Assembly: GCF_032062135.1 (NCBI RefSeq) | Contig: NC_092860.1 | Coordinates: 129,612,860-129,676,859, forward strand | DNA: 64,000 nt | Direction: 5' to 3' | DNA from: Pyxicephalus adspersus | Lineage: Eukaryota > Chordata > Amphibia > Anura > Pyxicephalidae | In this document: positions 34,467 to 46,508 of the stretch, one piece after another | Numbering within the stretch: position 1 is the first letter of the stretch | Layout of the letters: each line of letters opens with the position of its first letter | Program-made: the position numbers and the translations under genes | Notes under the pieces: model-generated | The model's input: the letters and a program-made list of their open reading frames with translations, nothing else | What the model was told of the DNA's origin: nothing | Databases searched by the model: none

Positions 34467-36189
34467 TTAAATGAGCTGTGAGGTTGTCTTTACCCCTTTA
34501 AGAATCAGAAATTGTTAAGATACTTCTGATCAATGTAGTTATACACAGTTCTAAAGTTTTAGGATACACTAGAGAAATATCCTTGCAGCAGGACCACTAA
34601 AAAGTACAGCAGGTCCACCAAAAAGTACTAATCATTTTGTCATCTGATTTTGCTATTGTCATCTTGCAACTTATTATTAATAAAATTACTTTTTTTCTGC
34701 AGCCACTGTAATATTCTAAAAACTAAAAATCAAGTCATTGTACAGAAAGTCTCCACATGCGTTTATATTTGTGTGATTGGCTCACAGATTTTCCCAGAAG
34801 TGTGCACTAGATTCTAGTGTTAGGCAGCCTCCAGTAATAAGAATTTCAGTTTTGGTGAGAAACCATGAAAGGTAATTTCTAGAGTGATACAGATGTTGTG
34901 GTTATCTTCATTTTTGAATTGAAAGTGCGCCAGTTTATTTTAACAATCAATCAGCATTTAGGAATAATTTAGAAAAGGACATAGTGAAACAAATGGATTT
35001 CCTTCAAAAAAGAAAAGAATATGCAACAAAGTTTGGTAATAAACTTGCTGTGAACATTGATCACTGAGAGGATCACCCAGAGGATGGATCTTTCCTTCCT
35101 TGTGCTAGATGTGTCCCTTCGATGAGCGGTGATATAATTATTGGTGATCAAGTAATCAAAAAGAAACAAGTGAGGAGGAGATCAACAGAATGAACCAAAC
35201 AATGAAATGAAACAAAAGTATGGATATCCTAGTTCTTCAGGTCCTAAGGTACAGCTTCACCTCCAGTGAGGGCAACAATGAGAACTACAATATATCACCA
35301 AATCTAAATCTTACACTCCAGATTACAGTTCTTATCAACATGAAATGACTGCAATTTTTTGAAGCAAAATATAAATCTTTTGTGTTAATGCCTAAATCTT
35401 TATGTTGTTCCGTATAACAAAACAGCTCTTCAGAAAAGACTACCAGCTACCTTTTTGTCTACTTTTTTTTCTATACCAGCTCACACAGAGCGACAGGATG
35501 AAAACTAAAATGCAATTCTTGTCACATATTATGTGCACGTTGTGGAACTTTTGCATAAAAGAAGTACAGGAACTGCCATTGCTGGCCTACTTTTTAAAAC
35601 TGATAGTTTGGATGTGTCTGTCTTCAAAAGTTTAGAATAACAGAACCAAGAAAAGTATCAGAATCTCTATACTTTCTAAAGTTGAAATGTTGAAGCTAAA
35701 GCTAAAGTATGACCAATATAGTCAGGAAACTAAGTTTCTTTATAGGAGAGGTCAGCAAGATGAGATAATTATTGTAACAAGTGTATTTTATAGAGGTAAG
35801 AGTGAGGCAAAAGCTTGTTTTTACATTTTGGATAAAGTAGGGAAGTGTTGAGAACTGCCATTTTATTTTATTTATTTTATCTTATTAGCTGTTTGTGTTT
35901 CCTTGGAGAGATTTTCTTTTACTTTTTCACACCCCATAGACTTGAAGAAAAAGCTCTCCAAAGTGAGGGGAATAACAACTCTACAATTCAGATTTTCCAG
36001 TCCCAGTAACAATTTTAGGACAAACTCTTTTCAAATCTACTCTTTCAAATCTTTTCTACCCATTCAAATCTTTCATATATATGTGTGTATGTGTGACATG
36101 TAAAATGATGCTAACCAGGTGAAATGTTTTAATTATTATTATTCTTTAAACACATATTAGTTTACTTTTTGAAGAATTGTAACATTACC
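34467..36189. other. Intergenic DNA, nothing recognised
   Basis: No gene or element seen. Around 36000-36065 TTCAAATCT recurs three times irregularly, a weak pyrimidine-rich tandem repeat. Confidence 0.5.
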
Positions 36190-37330
36190 ATTTCCCCATC
36201 GTCTCGTCTGGATTCCTGCTTTCTAAGAATCTCCACAGTTCAGAAAGATCTGCATGTAAAAATTCAGGTGAATAAAATGTGTGAATGATTTATTTTCCCG
36301 ACGTGATCATCACTATTGGTATGCAAAGATCAAAAATCCTGCTGACTATCATTTACATCACATAAATTCTTTTCAGTTCCTGAGACTTTTACATATGTAT
36401 ATGTTGCTGTTACCACTACACTAGTTTACACAAGGCAATCTGAATTTTCTCTTTTAGTGCCTCTTTTATAAAAACCTAGATACCACTCTACAGATCTTTA
36501 GAAACTGATGTTCTAAGGAGAATCACAAATCTGCATCGCTCATCATTCGGCAATATACAAATTATTCAGTTGACATACTGTTTTAGACAACGACGTGTCA
36601 CTCTGTACATACATTTACGTATTAAAATATGAGTCCCTGCTTACCTATTTTTGCATTACTATAACATCACATAAAGCCCAAGTTGAGATGATTCATCTCG
36701 TCCATCGCCAAACTCTTTTGCTGGCACCTTTCCTTTCTTTTAAAAAACATTTTTTTAAAGGAGAGGTTTAAATGAGGAACATTCATTTTATTTATAGTTG
36801 TCTGTCAACTAATAACAAGAGAGTTTATGATATAAAGGGGACATGACGCCACCTTGCTCTATAGAGATGATTTTACTTTGCCTCCCTCTCTGTCAGCAAA
36901 ATTAATTGTAAGCAAACAAATATGTCCCACAGCTCACTGAGATTGATTGCATTTGTTTATATTAACTGGGAAGACTAGAGTGCCTGAACATTTTTATCTC
37001 TCGTAATAAAGCATACACAATCACTTTACACACACACAGAATATATTTAATATCCATGCCAGCTAAGGAGAACCGAATCCCAGTAATGTTGTAATTTTAA
37101 TTTGGACATGTGCCGCCATCGGAAAGCAAACTAAGAGCGTAGGCATAAATCCAGACTTAACCCCAAGATGCTCTAATAAAATACATAGCTTGTTTTACTT
37201 ACATATTCAACAGGAAGTCCCTTCCCTGTGCTAAAATATAATCTGAGCCCAGGGTCTCATGAGAACTCATCATTTTACAAGCATGCAAGCATACACAGTA
37301 TGTCTAGTGAGATGTTAACGATAAAATAAA
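36190..37330. promoter_or_regulatory. Candidate conserved noncoding element cluster
   Basis: About 1.1 kb without any repeat shared in the window and without long homopolymers, richer in mixed sequence than its flanks. It contains TATGCAAAG (near 36320, POU-like), TAATTG (36903-36908, homeodomain core) followed at once by TAAGCAAACAAA (36909-36920, forkhead-like), and CAGGAAGT (37212-37219, ETS-like). Motif matches this short are expected by chance, so the call rests mainly on the repeat-free character. No open frame of note crosses it. Confidence 0.28.
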
Positions 37331-38634
37331 TATGTACTTCCCTGTATAATTAAATACATATATATATAATAAAAAAAAGATAATGTTGAACTCCGAAGCA
37401 AATACAAACAAGTAACATCTGCATATGAATTTTAAAGTTGCACTCAAATCAGAAGTCAAAGACATACATTAATTCTATTCTGAATCCAAAATACATAATT
37501 ATTTTGTGTTTAATACAAGCAGTGTAAATGGCATAAACTTGTTATATGTCTTTTACCTATACATTAGATCTCAGAAAAGAAGACAGAAGCAGCACAGGCC
37601 AGTGGGTTTCTTAGTGCCCATGTGCTAATAAGGAGCATGCCTATAAGAGGACTTAACTATACAATAGAAAGTTGAGCTCATTTTTTGCCCACACAGGCGG
37701 GAGGGGGAGCAAGACCTATGAGTATTATTTTACTGCAGCTGGGAAAAATCAGGCCCATGCCCTACCAAACATGGCTGTGTGGCAAAGCTGTTAAAGTTGG
37801 ATGAACAAATCTTTTGCTAGGTAAAACTTATATAAACATTATGCCATTTTAAAGTAGCCATGGATAAAACTAAATAGTACTATGGTCTTCTAGACTAAAG
37901 CTATGCATATATTTCTAGATGCAAATGAACTAATTTTGGATGTTTGATGCTGGAAAAAAGTAAATGAGATGGTTAGAATTTAGTCTGTTATTGACATGAC
38001 ATTCTACAAACATACAGATATTTTCTAAACCATAGCAAATCAATGGAGAAAAGGTGGCACACTACCATGCTCTATGACAGCAAGTCGACAAGTAATATGG
38101 CTATTGTTAATTTTTTTATGGGACAGGAGGCACCAAACTTAAAGACCTTTGGCACATCTTTGGTTGACAAACAGCCTCTCAATAAACTTCAGAAATGGGT
38201 TTACAGGATTACATATTCGGAGGATAGGTGTATCTGAGCCAGAAAGGTTAAATAATCCAGACTGGTTATACCATAGACGAAAATTCCCCATTTCTAATAC
38301 TGAACAATTACACTCTTGTAATCCTAGTAGTGATATACATCTGTTTCAGTAATACCAGCACATGTAACCTTATAAAATTGTCCTTACAGCAGTTTAGTCT
38401 TCACTAGAATTTCTTTAAAAATGACATTGGTGATCTCCTGCAATTATCTCAGGGCCTACCTTCTATCCTCCTCCTTTTCTGAGGACAAAAACAGCCTGGT
38501 AATTTCAACGGAAATCATTCTGTAGAGTACCACACACTTTTTTAGCTTTACATTCTAATTCTTACTTTAATTTTACAGCCCCAGTTTCTCCACATACTTT
38601 CAAGACTTAGTACAGTTTTCAACCTAGGAAGCAC
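37331..38634. other. Intergenic AT-rich DNA, nothing recognised
   Basis: No gene or element seen. Confidence 0.5.
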
Positions 38635-38653
38635 GGGGGGGGGGGGGGGGGGG
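38635..38653 (+). repeat. Poly(G) tract, 19 G
   Basis: Nineteen consecutive G residues, unusual in otherwise AT-rich DNA and able in principle to form a quadruplex. The exact length is uncertain because such runs are prone to sequencing error. Confidence 0.95.
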
Positions 38654-41600
38654 TACTAGTCTGTAATAGACTTATCATTCATTATGAAACACTATTATCA
38701 GCTTTCATTAGGCAACACTTTAGGAAGCCTGTAAACAGTTACATTGCTATCTTATGGTTGATTTGAACCTTTGTAGCTTTTATTCCTGATATCCATACAG
38801 ATAAACCAAGTCGGATCTTACAGCTTTGATCCTCATTGCCCTGAATTAAAATGAATGCAAGGAAATGCTAAACACATTTTGTGGATTACTACCATATTTT
38901 TTATACATCTAAATCTTAGACATCTATAAATGTGAGTAGATGTGTTTATTATCATGACTTAAAAAGTACTGGGAATGCAACATGTGACCGGCAGCTACTT
39001 GAAGTTTATGTGGAACTAGACATTTTTCTAGTTCAAGTTTTTAAACTAGGCGCTATCAATTTAGTAATCAATTTACATATGCTCTAATGTCTTTTAACTT
39101 ATTTTAATTTGCACCTCCATTTTTCAAATAGGGGTTACCAGATTTTATTTCAGATGTCCCCATATTAAACCAATATCAATTTATTAGAGCATATCTTCTT
39201 TATGAATCCCTGAGCTCGTATAGACCTTCATAGGTTATCCTAGGTTGACCTCCCTAAAAGAAACTAGATCACTTGCTTCTTGGCATGTCCCTGCTTGTGC
39301 TGGGGAAGAGATGAACCGGTATGTCTTTCTCTTAGGTCGGAGTAATATACAAAAATAAGTAAGGCATTAGGCTATCAATACCAAAGGAAACCTCTACTAA
39401 GGGAATCTGTAGGCTGCCATTGCTGTACTCTAATACCAATACAATTTTGATGTGAAGCAGCAGATTCAGATACATTTCTTTCTCTCAACACTTTGGTTAA
39501 ACAAATATAATCTAACATTACAGAAATCTTTGATTTCTTGGTGTTCCAGATCTGTGCACAAAGTTCCACCAGTTGCAGACATTTTCTGTAATTAGGGACT
39601 ATTCATTGATGTTTTCTCACTTTATAATTGAGGATTTGTCTTGTTTTTGCCCCTGACCACCCTGTAGTATTTTACAGGCAGCCTATAGTATGTAGACCAA
39701 CTGAGTCACTTTTTCAAGGACATTTATTGTACACAAAGTGGTTTTATATGGTTTATGGCAATTAAGGAGGAAATATTTAAATAACTAATTCGGTGCCCAG
39801 CAATCAGTTTTAAGCTGGACAGATCTAAATTTATTTGCAACTTTTTTACCAAGAAAGTATATCTTATTCTGTAAAACAAAAATAATTATGTCTGCTCTGA
39901 TAAAATGTTATTGCAAATGTATCTTACAGAATATGCTGTTAGCCTGCAAACTTTTCATCCTCTTTATCTGAATACCTGATACATGCATAATTATTATACT
40001 TTACTTCCCAATAAACTGCATCCCCATTATGTTTAGAGCATAATTATATTCTTTATACTGACCTTACTGCAGCAATGTGAAATCCTACATTGAAAATGCC
40101 TATTTATTTTTTGTTTTACCGCATCTATAAATATATTCTAAACAGTTGCGTTTCTTGTTCTACCCTTCAGCTCAGTTCTAGTAAATTATTAAAAGCAGTA
40201 CAAGGTCAGATGGCAGCTTAAAACTGCCAGAATGCTGTATTTAAAAAGTGGGGCAACTTTAATTACTGCACACAATGATAGTAGTTAATAGTTTTTTACT
40301 GCATCTTTTCCATTAAAGGTGAATTCACTCCTTGTTAAGGTCAAAATCAATTTTTAATAAAATCTTCAGTACATTCATGGTTGTCTTTTACGATGGAGTG
40401 ACCTTTATAGAAAACATCTTGTAAAGAATGCAGTTGGAATGAAATCATAGACTGCACATAGAGGGTACCCCTAATGCTTTCTATTGAACTCCTAGATTTG
40501 CAATTACCATGTGAATCATGGTGTGTGTCAGAATATGGATGTACGAGATAAGCAAAAGGATTTTAGTATCCAGGAATTTTTTAAATGTTCTCCAAATAGT
40601 ATTTGCTCGGTACATAAAATGATTCACAATAAATGCATGCCAATATTTAGTATTTAGTATATCAGTGATAACATTTTTTTAATGCCAAAATGCCAGGTGC
40701 ATTAGCCTCTGCATTTGAAAACATTTTAAAATGCAGAAAGAAAATTAATAAAAACATGCTACTTTTCTGAACTCCAGGGAGATATATATGAGATACAAGT
40801 CAGCACAGATCTGTACTCATGAATATGTGATAAAATGTATTATTTTGAATGCAAGCAGTGTAAACAACTGTATTTGATTTGGGAACAGTATCTTGTGGGA
40901 CCTGTAAAGGAGATGAGACCTGACAATAACAGAACTGCAGTGGAAAAAAACTCAGGTCTGCTACCCTATTATATAAGGCTGTATTAAGTAATAAGTGTAA
41001 ACCTAATGTCTGTATAGAGAGAACTACAAGTCCTTTAAAAAGGACTTGCTACATTATACTCACTGTATTTTATCTGTGTAATTAGTTGTCTGCCTGGTGA
41101 TGAGATTTAAAACCTTGGGATCTAAACATGGCTAGATATCTTTACGATTTAAGGGTGTTAGGAATGAACCACATCCTGGCATGCACAACATGAGGTTTCT
41201 AGATGCTACTTCTGTGCATGCTCTATCTCATGCATGTGCAGAAGGGGATTTCTGTAACAAGTAAAAAATAGTAATAGTAAATAGTAAAATTAATTAATCT
41301 CGCAGTGGGATCCGCACTTTTTTTTCATATACAGCAGGCTATGTCACCCGATCTCGCACCTGCACAGTGAAAGATCAGGTGATGTAGCCAGAAGGAAGAA
41401 AATGGAGGAAGTTGACAGCACCCAGCGTTTCCTCCGCCCCAGGATGAAGAGCAAATACAGGACAGCACAAATCCACATGAGGACTTATCTGTGGGGATCG
41501 GGGCCTCTGTGAAAATAAAAGTATGATTTTTTTTTTGGTTTAGTTCCATTTTATTGTTCTTCATATATGAAACATTTCAGCTCAGAAACGTCTAAAACCA

Positions 41601-42039
41601 TAAAAATGTTGCAACCAAAAAATCTACTCCTTTTTAGGTTAAAATTAAATCAATGGACACACAGTAAATAGAGACTGATAAGGCAAATCTAAAATAGTAT
41701 AAGCTGTATATTGGCTTTGAAATGGTCCTGGAATTCATCCCCATGCATAACTTCTGTTGGATGATTAGGATTCCTTATTCTTATTCTATGTTAAGCTTTA
41801 GGAAGTGAAGTTGATGATTTACTGTATAAATATATACTGTATAATGATTTATGAACCCTCTAAGGGCTTCAGTGAACCCTAAACCTGCCATGTATACAAA
41901 AAAACAATCAATTTAAACTCCTGCTTTATATACGTTGAGCTGAGAAATGAGGTGCTGGTTATAGCCTGGTGGGCAGCAAACCCTACTATTACTCAAATCA
42001 AATGTACAATGGCCTGGTATCTTTTCACTAAAAATATTG
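38654..42039. other. Intergenic AT-rich DNA
   Basis: No gene recognised. 40140-40400 is a quieter, repeat-free patch that could be conserved noncoding DNA. 41275-41560 is a GC-richer patch with a TTTAGTTCCATTTTATT end like other possible MITEs here. Neither is firm. Confidence 0.45.
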
Positions 42040-42305
42040 CATGGAAACTGAATGACTCAATAGCAATGATCTTAGGGAGGTAATTGTTGTCATCTATCAA
42101 TATCGAAATGGTTGTATGGCCATATCTAAACAATTTGAAGTCTATCATTCTACAGTGAAAAAAGGTGTATCACATGTGGAAAACATTCAAGACAATTGAC
42201 AATCTTCCCATGAGTGAATGTCCAAGCAAATTCACAATTTGAAAAAATTTGAAAAAAAAGCAAGAGTCCTTTGTCTGATAAGACCATAGTGGAAAATATA
42301 AAGTT
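42040..42305 (+). pseudogene. Tc1-like transposase, internally deleted
   Basis: The intact enzyme would mobilise a Tc1-type element: paired helix-turn-helix domain first, then a DDE catalytic core. From 42080 the frame gives VIVVIYQYRNGCMAISKQFE and continues VYHSTVKK, matching the N-terminal helix-turn-helix of Tc1 transposases (AISKQFEVxxSTV block). An extra base near 42160 shifts the frame. The next frame reads MWKTFKTIDNLP and PSKFT, the usual linker. Downstream, sequence jumps to TTTGTCTGATAAGACCATAG, which fits the region of the first catalytic Asp (LSDKTIVE in place of a TDETKVE block). About 200 bp of the normal gene between them and everything after the first Asp are missing. Dead fragment; the ends of the element were not found. 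Confidence 0.82.
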
Positions 42306-42969
42306 TAGAAAAAGAAGTGAATCACTGACTTAAGTCTTTCAATCATGCAAAAAAATCTTCTGATTAGTTCATGAATATTTTTCACTACATTCACTAAGCT
42401 ACATAACATTTCAATTGCAAAGAAAAAAATCACTTTGCTAAGTGAAACGCCTATACTCCTTTTATAAATCATCCCCATTGTTTTAATAAGGAATCCTTGT
42501 GCAGTAAATTGGAAGTTCCAGCACATCCTCAGGGCTGCCAACTAGAACTATGCAGAAGTTGATAATGCTCTTGGGGAATGGCACTGCCAAGGCATAGTTG
42601 TAATCAAGGATGTTAGTTCTAAAATGTATCCATTAAAAATTATTAAACAGTCCTTTAATACAGCAAATACGGACTTCCTATAGCTCTTTCTGCTGTTGTG
42701 TTCTCATGCCCTTGCTGGGTCCTGCTGACTACCTGCTGCTGATTTCCTGTATGCTCCATTTATTCCAGTCCTCTGTGGATTTTTCTGCACTCCATGCTTT
42801 CTTCCTGTGCTCCAGCATTAGCATATTGTTCTACCTATACAATCTAATCATTAGGTGAAAAAGCTTTGTTATTGCATTGATAATGCCTCATTGATTGTAA
42901 CTGTACATCATTGCAAGGGGATGCTGAAGAACTGTGTGGAGTGATTGTTATTAATAAAAATGATACATA
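42306..42969. other. Intergenic DNA, nothing recognised
   Basis: No gene or shared repeat seen. Confidence 0.5.
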
Positions 42970-42971
42970 TA

Positions 42972-43316
42972 CAGGTTGAGAATGGAAAATTCAGCAATCG
43001 ATAAACCGGTTCCATCAGTTTTCCGGCATGTATTTTGGATGGCATTTTCAATACAGGGACTGTAGTACACTGTTTGGCCACTTATGTTTTGATGGCGCTG
43101 TTCTCCAGAAACAGCTGTTAGGTGTTGCTTGCTACACTAAATACACATTGAGACATCCCTGCTGCCTGCTCTCCGGAACTGTGCCAGATGTCCACGGGTA
43201 CAGCGTGGAAGGCTGGCCTGTGTGTGGAGGTGAGTATAACCTTCAAAAATCCAGAATTTCTGAAAATCCAGCACTCCTCAGGTCTGGAGTTTGCCAATTT
43301 TTTGAATGCCAACCTG
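42972..43316. mobile_element. Tigger/pogo-like non-autonomous element, family H
   Basis: The ends are inverted: CAGGTTGAGAATGG and, reversed from the right, CAGGTTGGCATTC. TA flanks both sides (42970-42971 and 43317-43318). Inner parts also pair, for example TGGAAAATTCAGCAATCGAT with the AAATCCAGAATTTCTG stretch. It is 345 bp long. The open frames at 43028-43436 overlap it on both strands and are not genes. Confidence 0.8.
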
Positions 43317-43318
43317 TA

Positions 43319-43859
43319 CTTGATATCAATGAATAGTTCATACCACCACATTTTTAAAATAAAAAATTACATAGAAATATGCTACCTAAAGCCAGATATT
43401 TGGGAAAAAAATGTTTATAGTATATGTTTGTTATAAAAATGAACTCTTATTTAACCTTTTAAAAGTGTTTTCTTATATTTGATACATAATGATTGTGCCA
43501 GAGATCCTTTGAGCTGTTGAGTTTTTTCCCTTTTTGCCTTTTCTATTCCTTTATCAATTACTATTCACAATTATGTGTGGTCACCATTTAGCTTTAGAAT
43601 GGATCACATTGATTAATGTATTGTATTATTTTTTTTTTAACTTTGTTTACTTACAACATATCTTACCAAGTTATAGGTCTTCAAATGTTTGTATTTGTAT
43701 GCTATCGTCATAATTCCCCTTTAAAGATGGTAATTATAATTCCTACAGTACACAATAGAACAAAATGTTAGCTTTGTTATGTTAAATGGTAACGCATTTT
43801 TCTTCTTCCATTTTTCTTTAAACATATGGTATTTTTCTTTAAAGATGAATCTCACAACT
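43319..43859. other. Intergenic AT-rich DNA
   Basis: ATTTTTCTTTAAA occurs twice near 43809-43845 as a small tandem duplication. Nothing else recognised. Confidence 0.5.
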
Positions 43860-44560
43860 GCCTATGATTTCATTCTTTGGTACATTTTTTTTTCATTTCA
43901 TGAGGTCCAAATGCAATGCTGGTGGAAATAACCCGGAGGTATAGCTGTGATTTTATCATCTGCAATATATGCAATGCAATGAATAACTGTCTGCAGACAG
44001 ACACAATGGATCATTGATCTACAATATCAGCGTTCCGGAATCCACACTTTCTTGTCATCTCTCGTAAACTGGTGTGCCATAATAAAATAATGCCTGGAAG
44101 CTACTGCATGATTATAAAACTTATTATGCTGCTGATTGTGTTAAGAGAAATATTATTACAAAGTTTGTCCTTGAGGAATAGGAATTAGCATACAATACTA
44201 AAAATGGAGATTGTTGGCTAAAATGTTCATCGTGTTGGGTGCACTAAAGGCTGGAAATGGGTTGTAAGCTCGTAAGCTGGAGGCTTTTTATTTCTTGTGA
44301 GCTAAGTATGTTTTGTAATGTAGGACAGTGTCATTAATTTGTTTCCTTGTATTGTGACACAGGCAGCAGAAATAAATAACTGTTTTAAAGATGTTGAGTG
44401 AGCAGACAAAAGATTTTCATTTCTCTCTCTCATGTCAGTGCTGCATGAATGAACATAACAGGTCTCGATAATAAAGGAGGCCTGTCATGTTAACCTTGCT
44501 TGACTGTACAAGGTTCATAGACTGTCTCAGTTCCCTATAAACTGAGCTAAAAAATAATAT
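43860..44560. promoter_or_regulatory. Candidate conserved noncoding element
   Basis: About 700 bp of complex, repeat-free sequence, including GACACAATGGATCATTGATC, CATGATTATAAAACTTATTA and GATTGTGTTAAG. It has homeodomain-type TTAT/ATTA words and an ACAATGG SOX-like word (44004-44010). It carries no open frame of note. Sequence of this texture in a gene-poor window is often an enhancer, but conservation is untested. Confidence 0.27.
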
Positions 44561-44789
44561 CTTATTAGATTATATAAAAGGGTGACCCTCATTATTCATT
44601 AAATCACTAAGAGTTGTTTCTAGATGTCTGAGTTGAGAGGTAATTTTACTCCCATCTGCTCCTTCACCTTTTAGTTTTGGTACCATTACAGAAATCTTGA
44701 TATCTATGAAAAATATCTAACACAATCTGTACTAGTTTTAAATATGTTTCTTTTCTTTTTTGTGTATAGTATTTTAAATTGGTGGTTTA

Positions 44790-45100
44790 ATGTTTTTTAT
44801 AATTAAATGTATATAGTTTTTGTTTTATGTATATACATATATAATATATACAAAAAAATCCCAAAGCACTGTCACATGTAATAAAAACATTTACCTTCCT
44901 GATAGCAATTTTTCAAATACACTTGTGCAAATACCTATGCACTTTGTGCGATGGATGCCAACATCTATTTCTGTGCCTTTTCCGGGTTCCCAATCTTTGG
45001 CCATTTTGATTGGCCAGGTCAGAATGAAATAACTCCCGTGTGTGTGTGTGTATTTTTTTTTGCAGTATTTTTTTTTTACTGTCTGTAAGTTGCTTGTAAG
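44790..45100. repeat. Possible dispersed repeat
   Basis: The block with TTTTCCGGGTTCCCAATC and CATTTTGATTGGCCAGGTCA resembles short frog repeats I recall. It is bordered by A/T-rich runs and a short GT tract (45036-45051). There is only one copy in the window, so class and borders are uncertain. Confidence 0.3.
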
Positions 45101-45914
45101 CCTGTAAGTAAAAGGCTTTTTTCCAAATCACTGCAAATAAGATAGGTATAAGGTAGATAGAGCCAAAAGAATAAACAGCTCACTCAAAAATGCACATTAC
45201 TAATTTCGATTTTTAACTCACTAAAACAAACACATGAATAAGTAAATTGATAACCATTTTTTTTTCAATTCTATAAAAACTAATAAAAATAATGATGTCA
45301 AAATTAATATTGCTTTTATGGCTATATTTATTAACGATTCACTGGTAGAATTCAGTGAATCATTAAAGAAAAACTAAATTTAGCCAAGATTTATCGAGGA
45401 TCCATCCGGCCTTCTTTCTCAAGGTTCGACCTTGGTAGTGTATAAAATACATACATTTTACAGTATAAAATACACTCAAGTCAGTCTTGCTAATACAAAT
45501 CTTGTTAGTACAATTTCTTACAGTAGAAAAGCAGATAATTTTTACATTTGGACTAATCTTTTTGGGAATATTTAGGACAAACATTGTTAAAAAACAGAAA
45601 AGTATGCCTATTCATTTATTACCTTGCTTTCCAGAGTGCTTACCTTATTAATGGGGTCAATAGGTCAATAAATGTTTATAGGTTTAATTACATTTTTTAA
45701 ATACGAATTTAAATAAAAATTTACAACTCTATCCCTATAGAACAGAAACAGCAAAAGTGAAGCTCCCTTTCTTGCTGATACCAGTCCATATGCCCTTCAC
45801 TGTGGGGAAGGGTGCTATCAGAGGGTTTTACCAAAAGACAGGTTCCTGTAAAGCATCATAGCCCAAATCTGAACAGCAACAATTTATGTAGCATCCTGGT
45901 GCCCAAAAGAGGGT
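45101..45914. other. Intergenic AT-rich DNA, nothing recognised
   Basis: No gene or shared repeat seen. Confidence 0.5.
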
Positions 45915-45922
45915 GCCAGCAT

Positions 45923-46500
45923 TAGGGATGAGCGAGAATGCCTCAGACATTCTCATAAAAATTTCCTCAAACTTCCAATGGGTCTGCGAAACTTCGGCAA
46001 ACCGATTTCGTGGACCCATCGGAAAATCAAGGAAATCATTACAGGAGGAGTACCGTGGCTGCAATGCAGCCGTGTGAATCCTCTTGTGCATGATCCCCAG
46101 GCACTAGAAGATAAATAAGGGCAAGCCCTCATTTATCTTCTAGTTCCTGTGGATCGCGCACAGGAGGTACTCCTCCTGTTAGTGTCCAGCGGCTGTGCCC
46201 ATCAATGAATGCAGCTGTGGGAATCATCACAGGATTATTCCCACGGCTGCATTCATTCATGATAAGCACAGCCGCAGGACTTCTGTGTTCTTGGATAGAG
46301 AATCCCTATCCAAGAACACATACTACAGGGCTGCAAGAGCAATCAGGCAGCTCCGTCGCCCTGATTGCTCTTGCAGGTCCCAATAAATTCAATCTCGACG
46401 GCCAAGTTTACACAGGCCATTCTCGCTTACATGTTTGGTAAGCGAGAACGGTCCGATTCGCCATGAGATCGAATTTTAAAATTTTGCTTGCTCATCCCTA
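45923..46500. mobile_element. hAT-like serial-hairpin element, family G, complete
   Basis: The ends are TAGGGATGAGCGAG and, reversed, TAGGGATGAGCAAG. Flanks are GCCAGCAT (45915-45922) and GCGAGCAT (46501-46508), matching at 7 of 8, so hAT-like. The interior is a row of hairpins: 46101-46146 (GCACTAGAAGATAAATAAGG with its complement), 46204-46257 (AATGAATGCAGCTGTGGGAA with its complement), 46284-46320 (15-bp perfect stem TGTGTTCTTGGATAG, 7-base loop) and 46331-46375 (CTGCAAGAGCAATCAGG with its complement). No transposase. Confidence 0.85.
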
Positions 46501-46508
46501 GCGAGCAT

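Noticed and set aside
43028..43436. Overlapping frames of 77-102 codons
   Set aside because: They begin inside the TA-flanked Tigger-like element 42972-43316 and are open on both strands because of its sequence, not because of coding.
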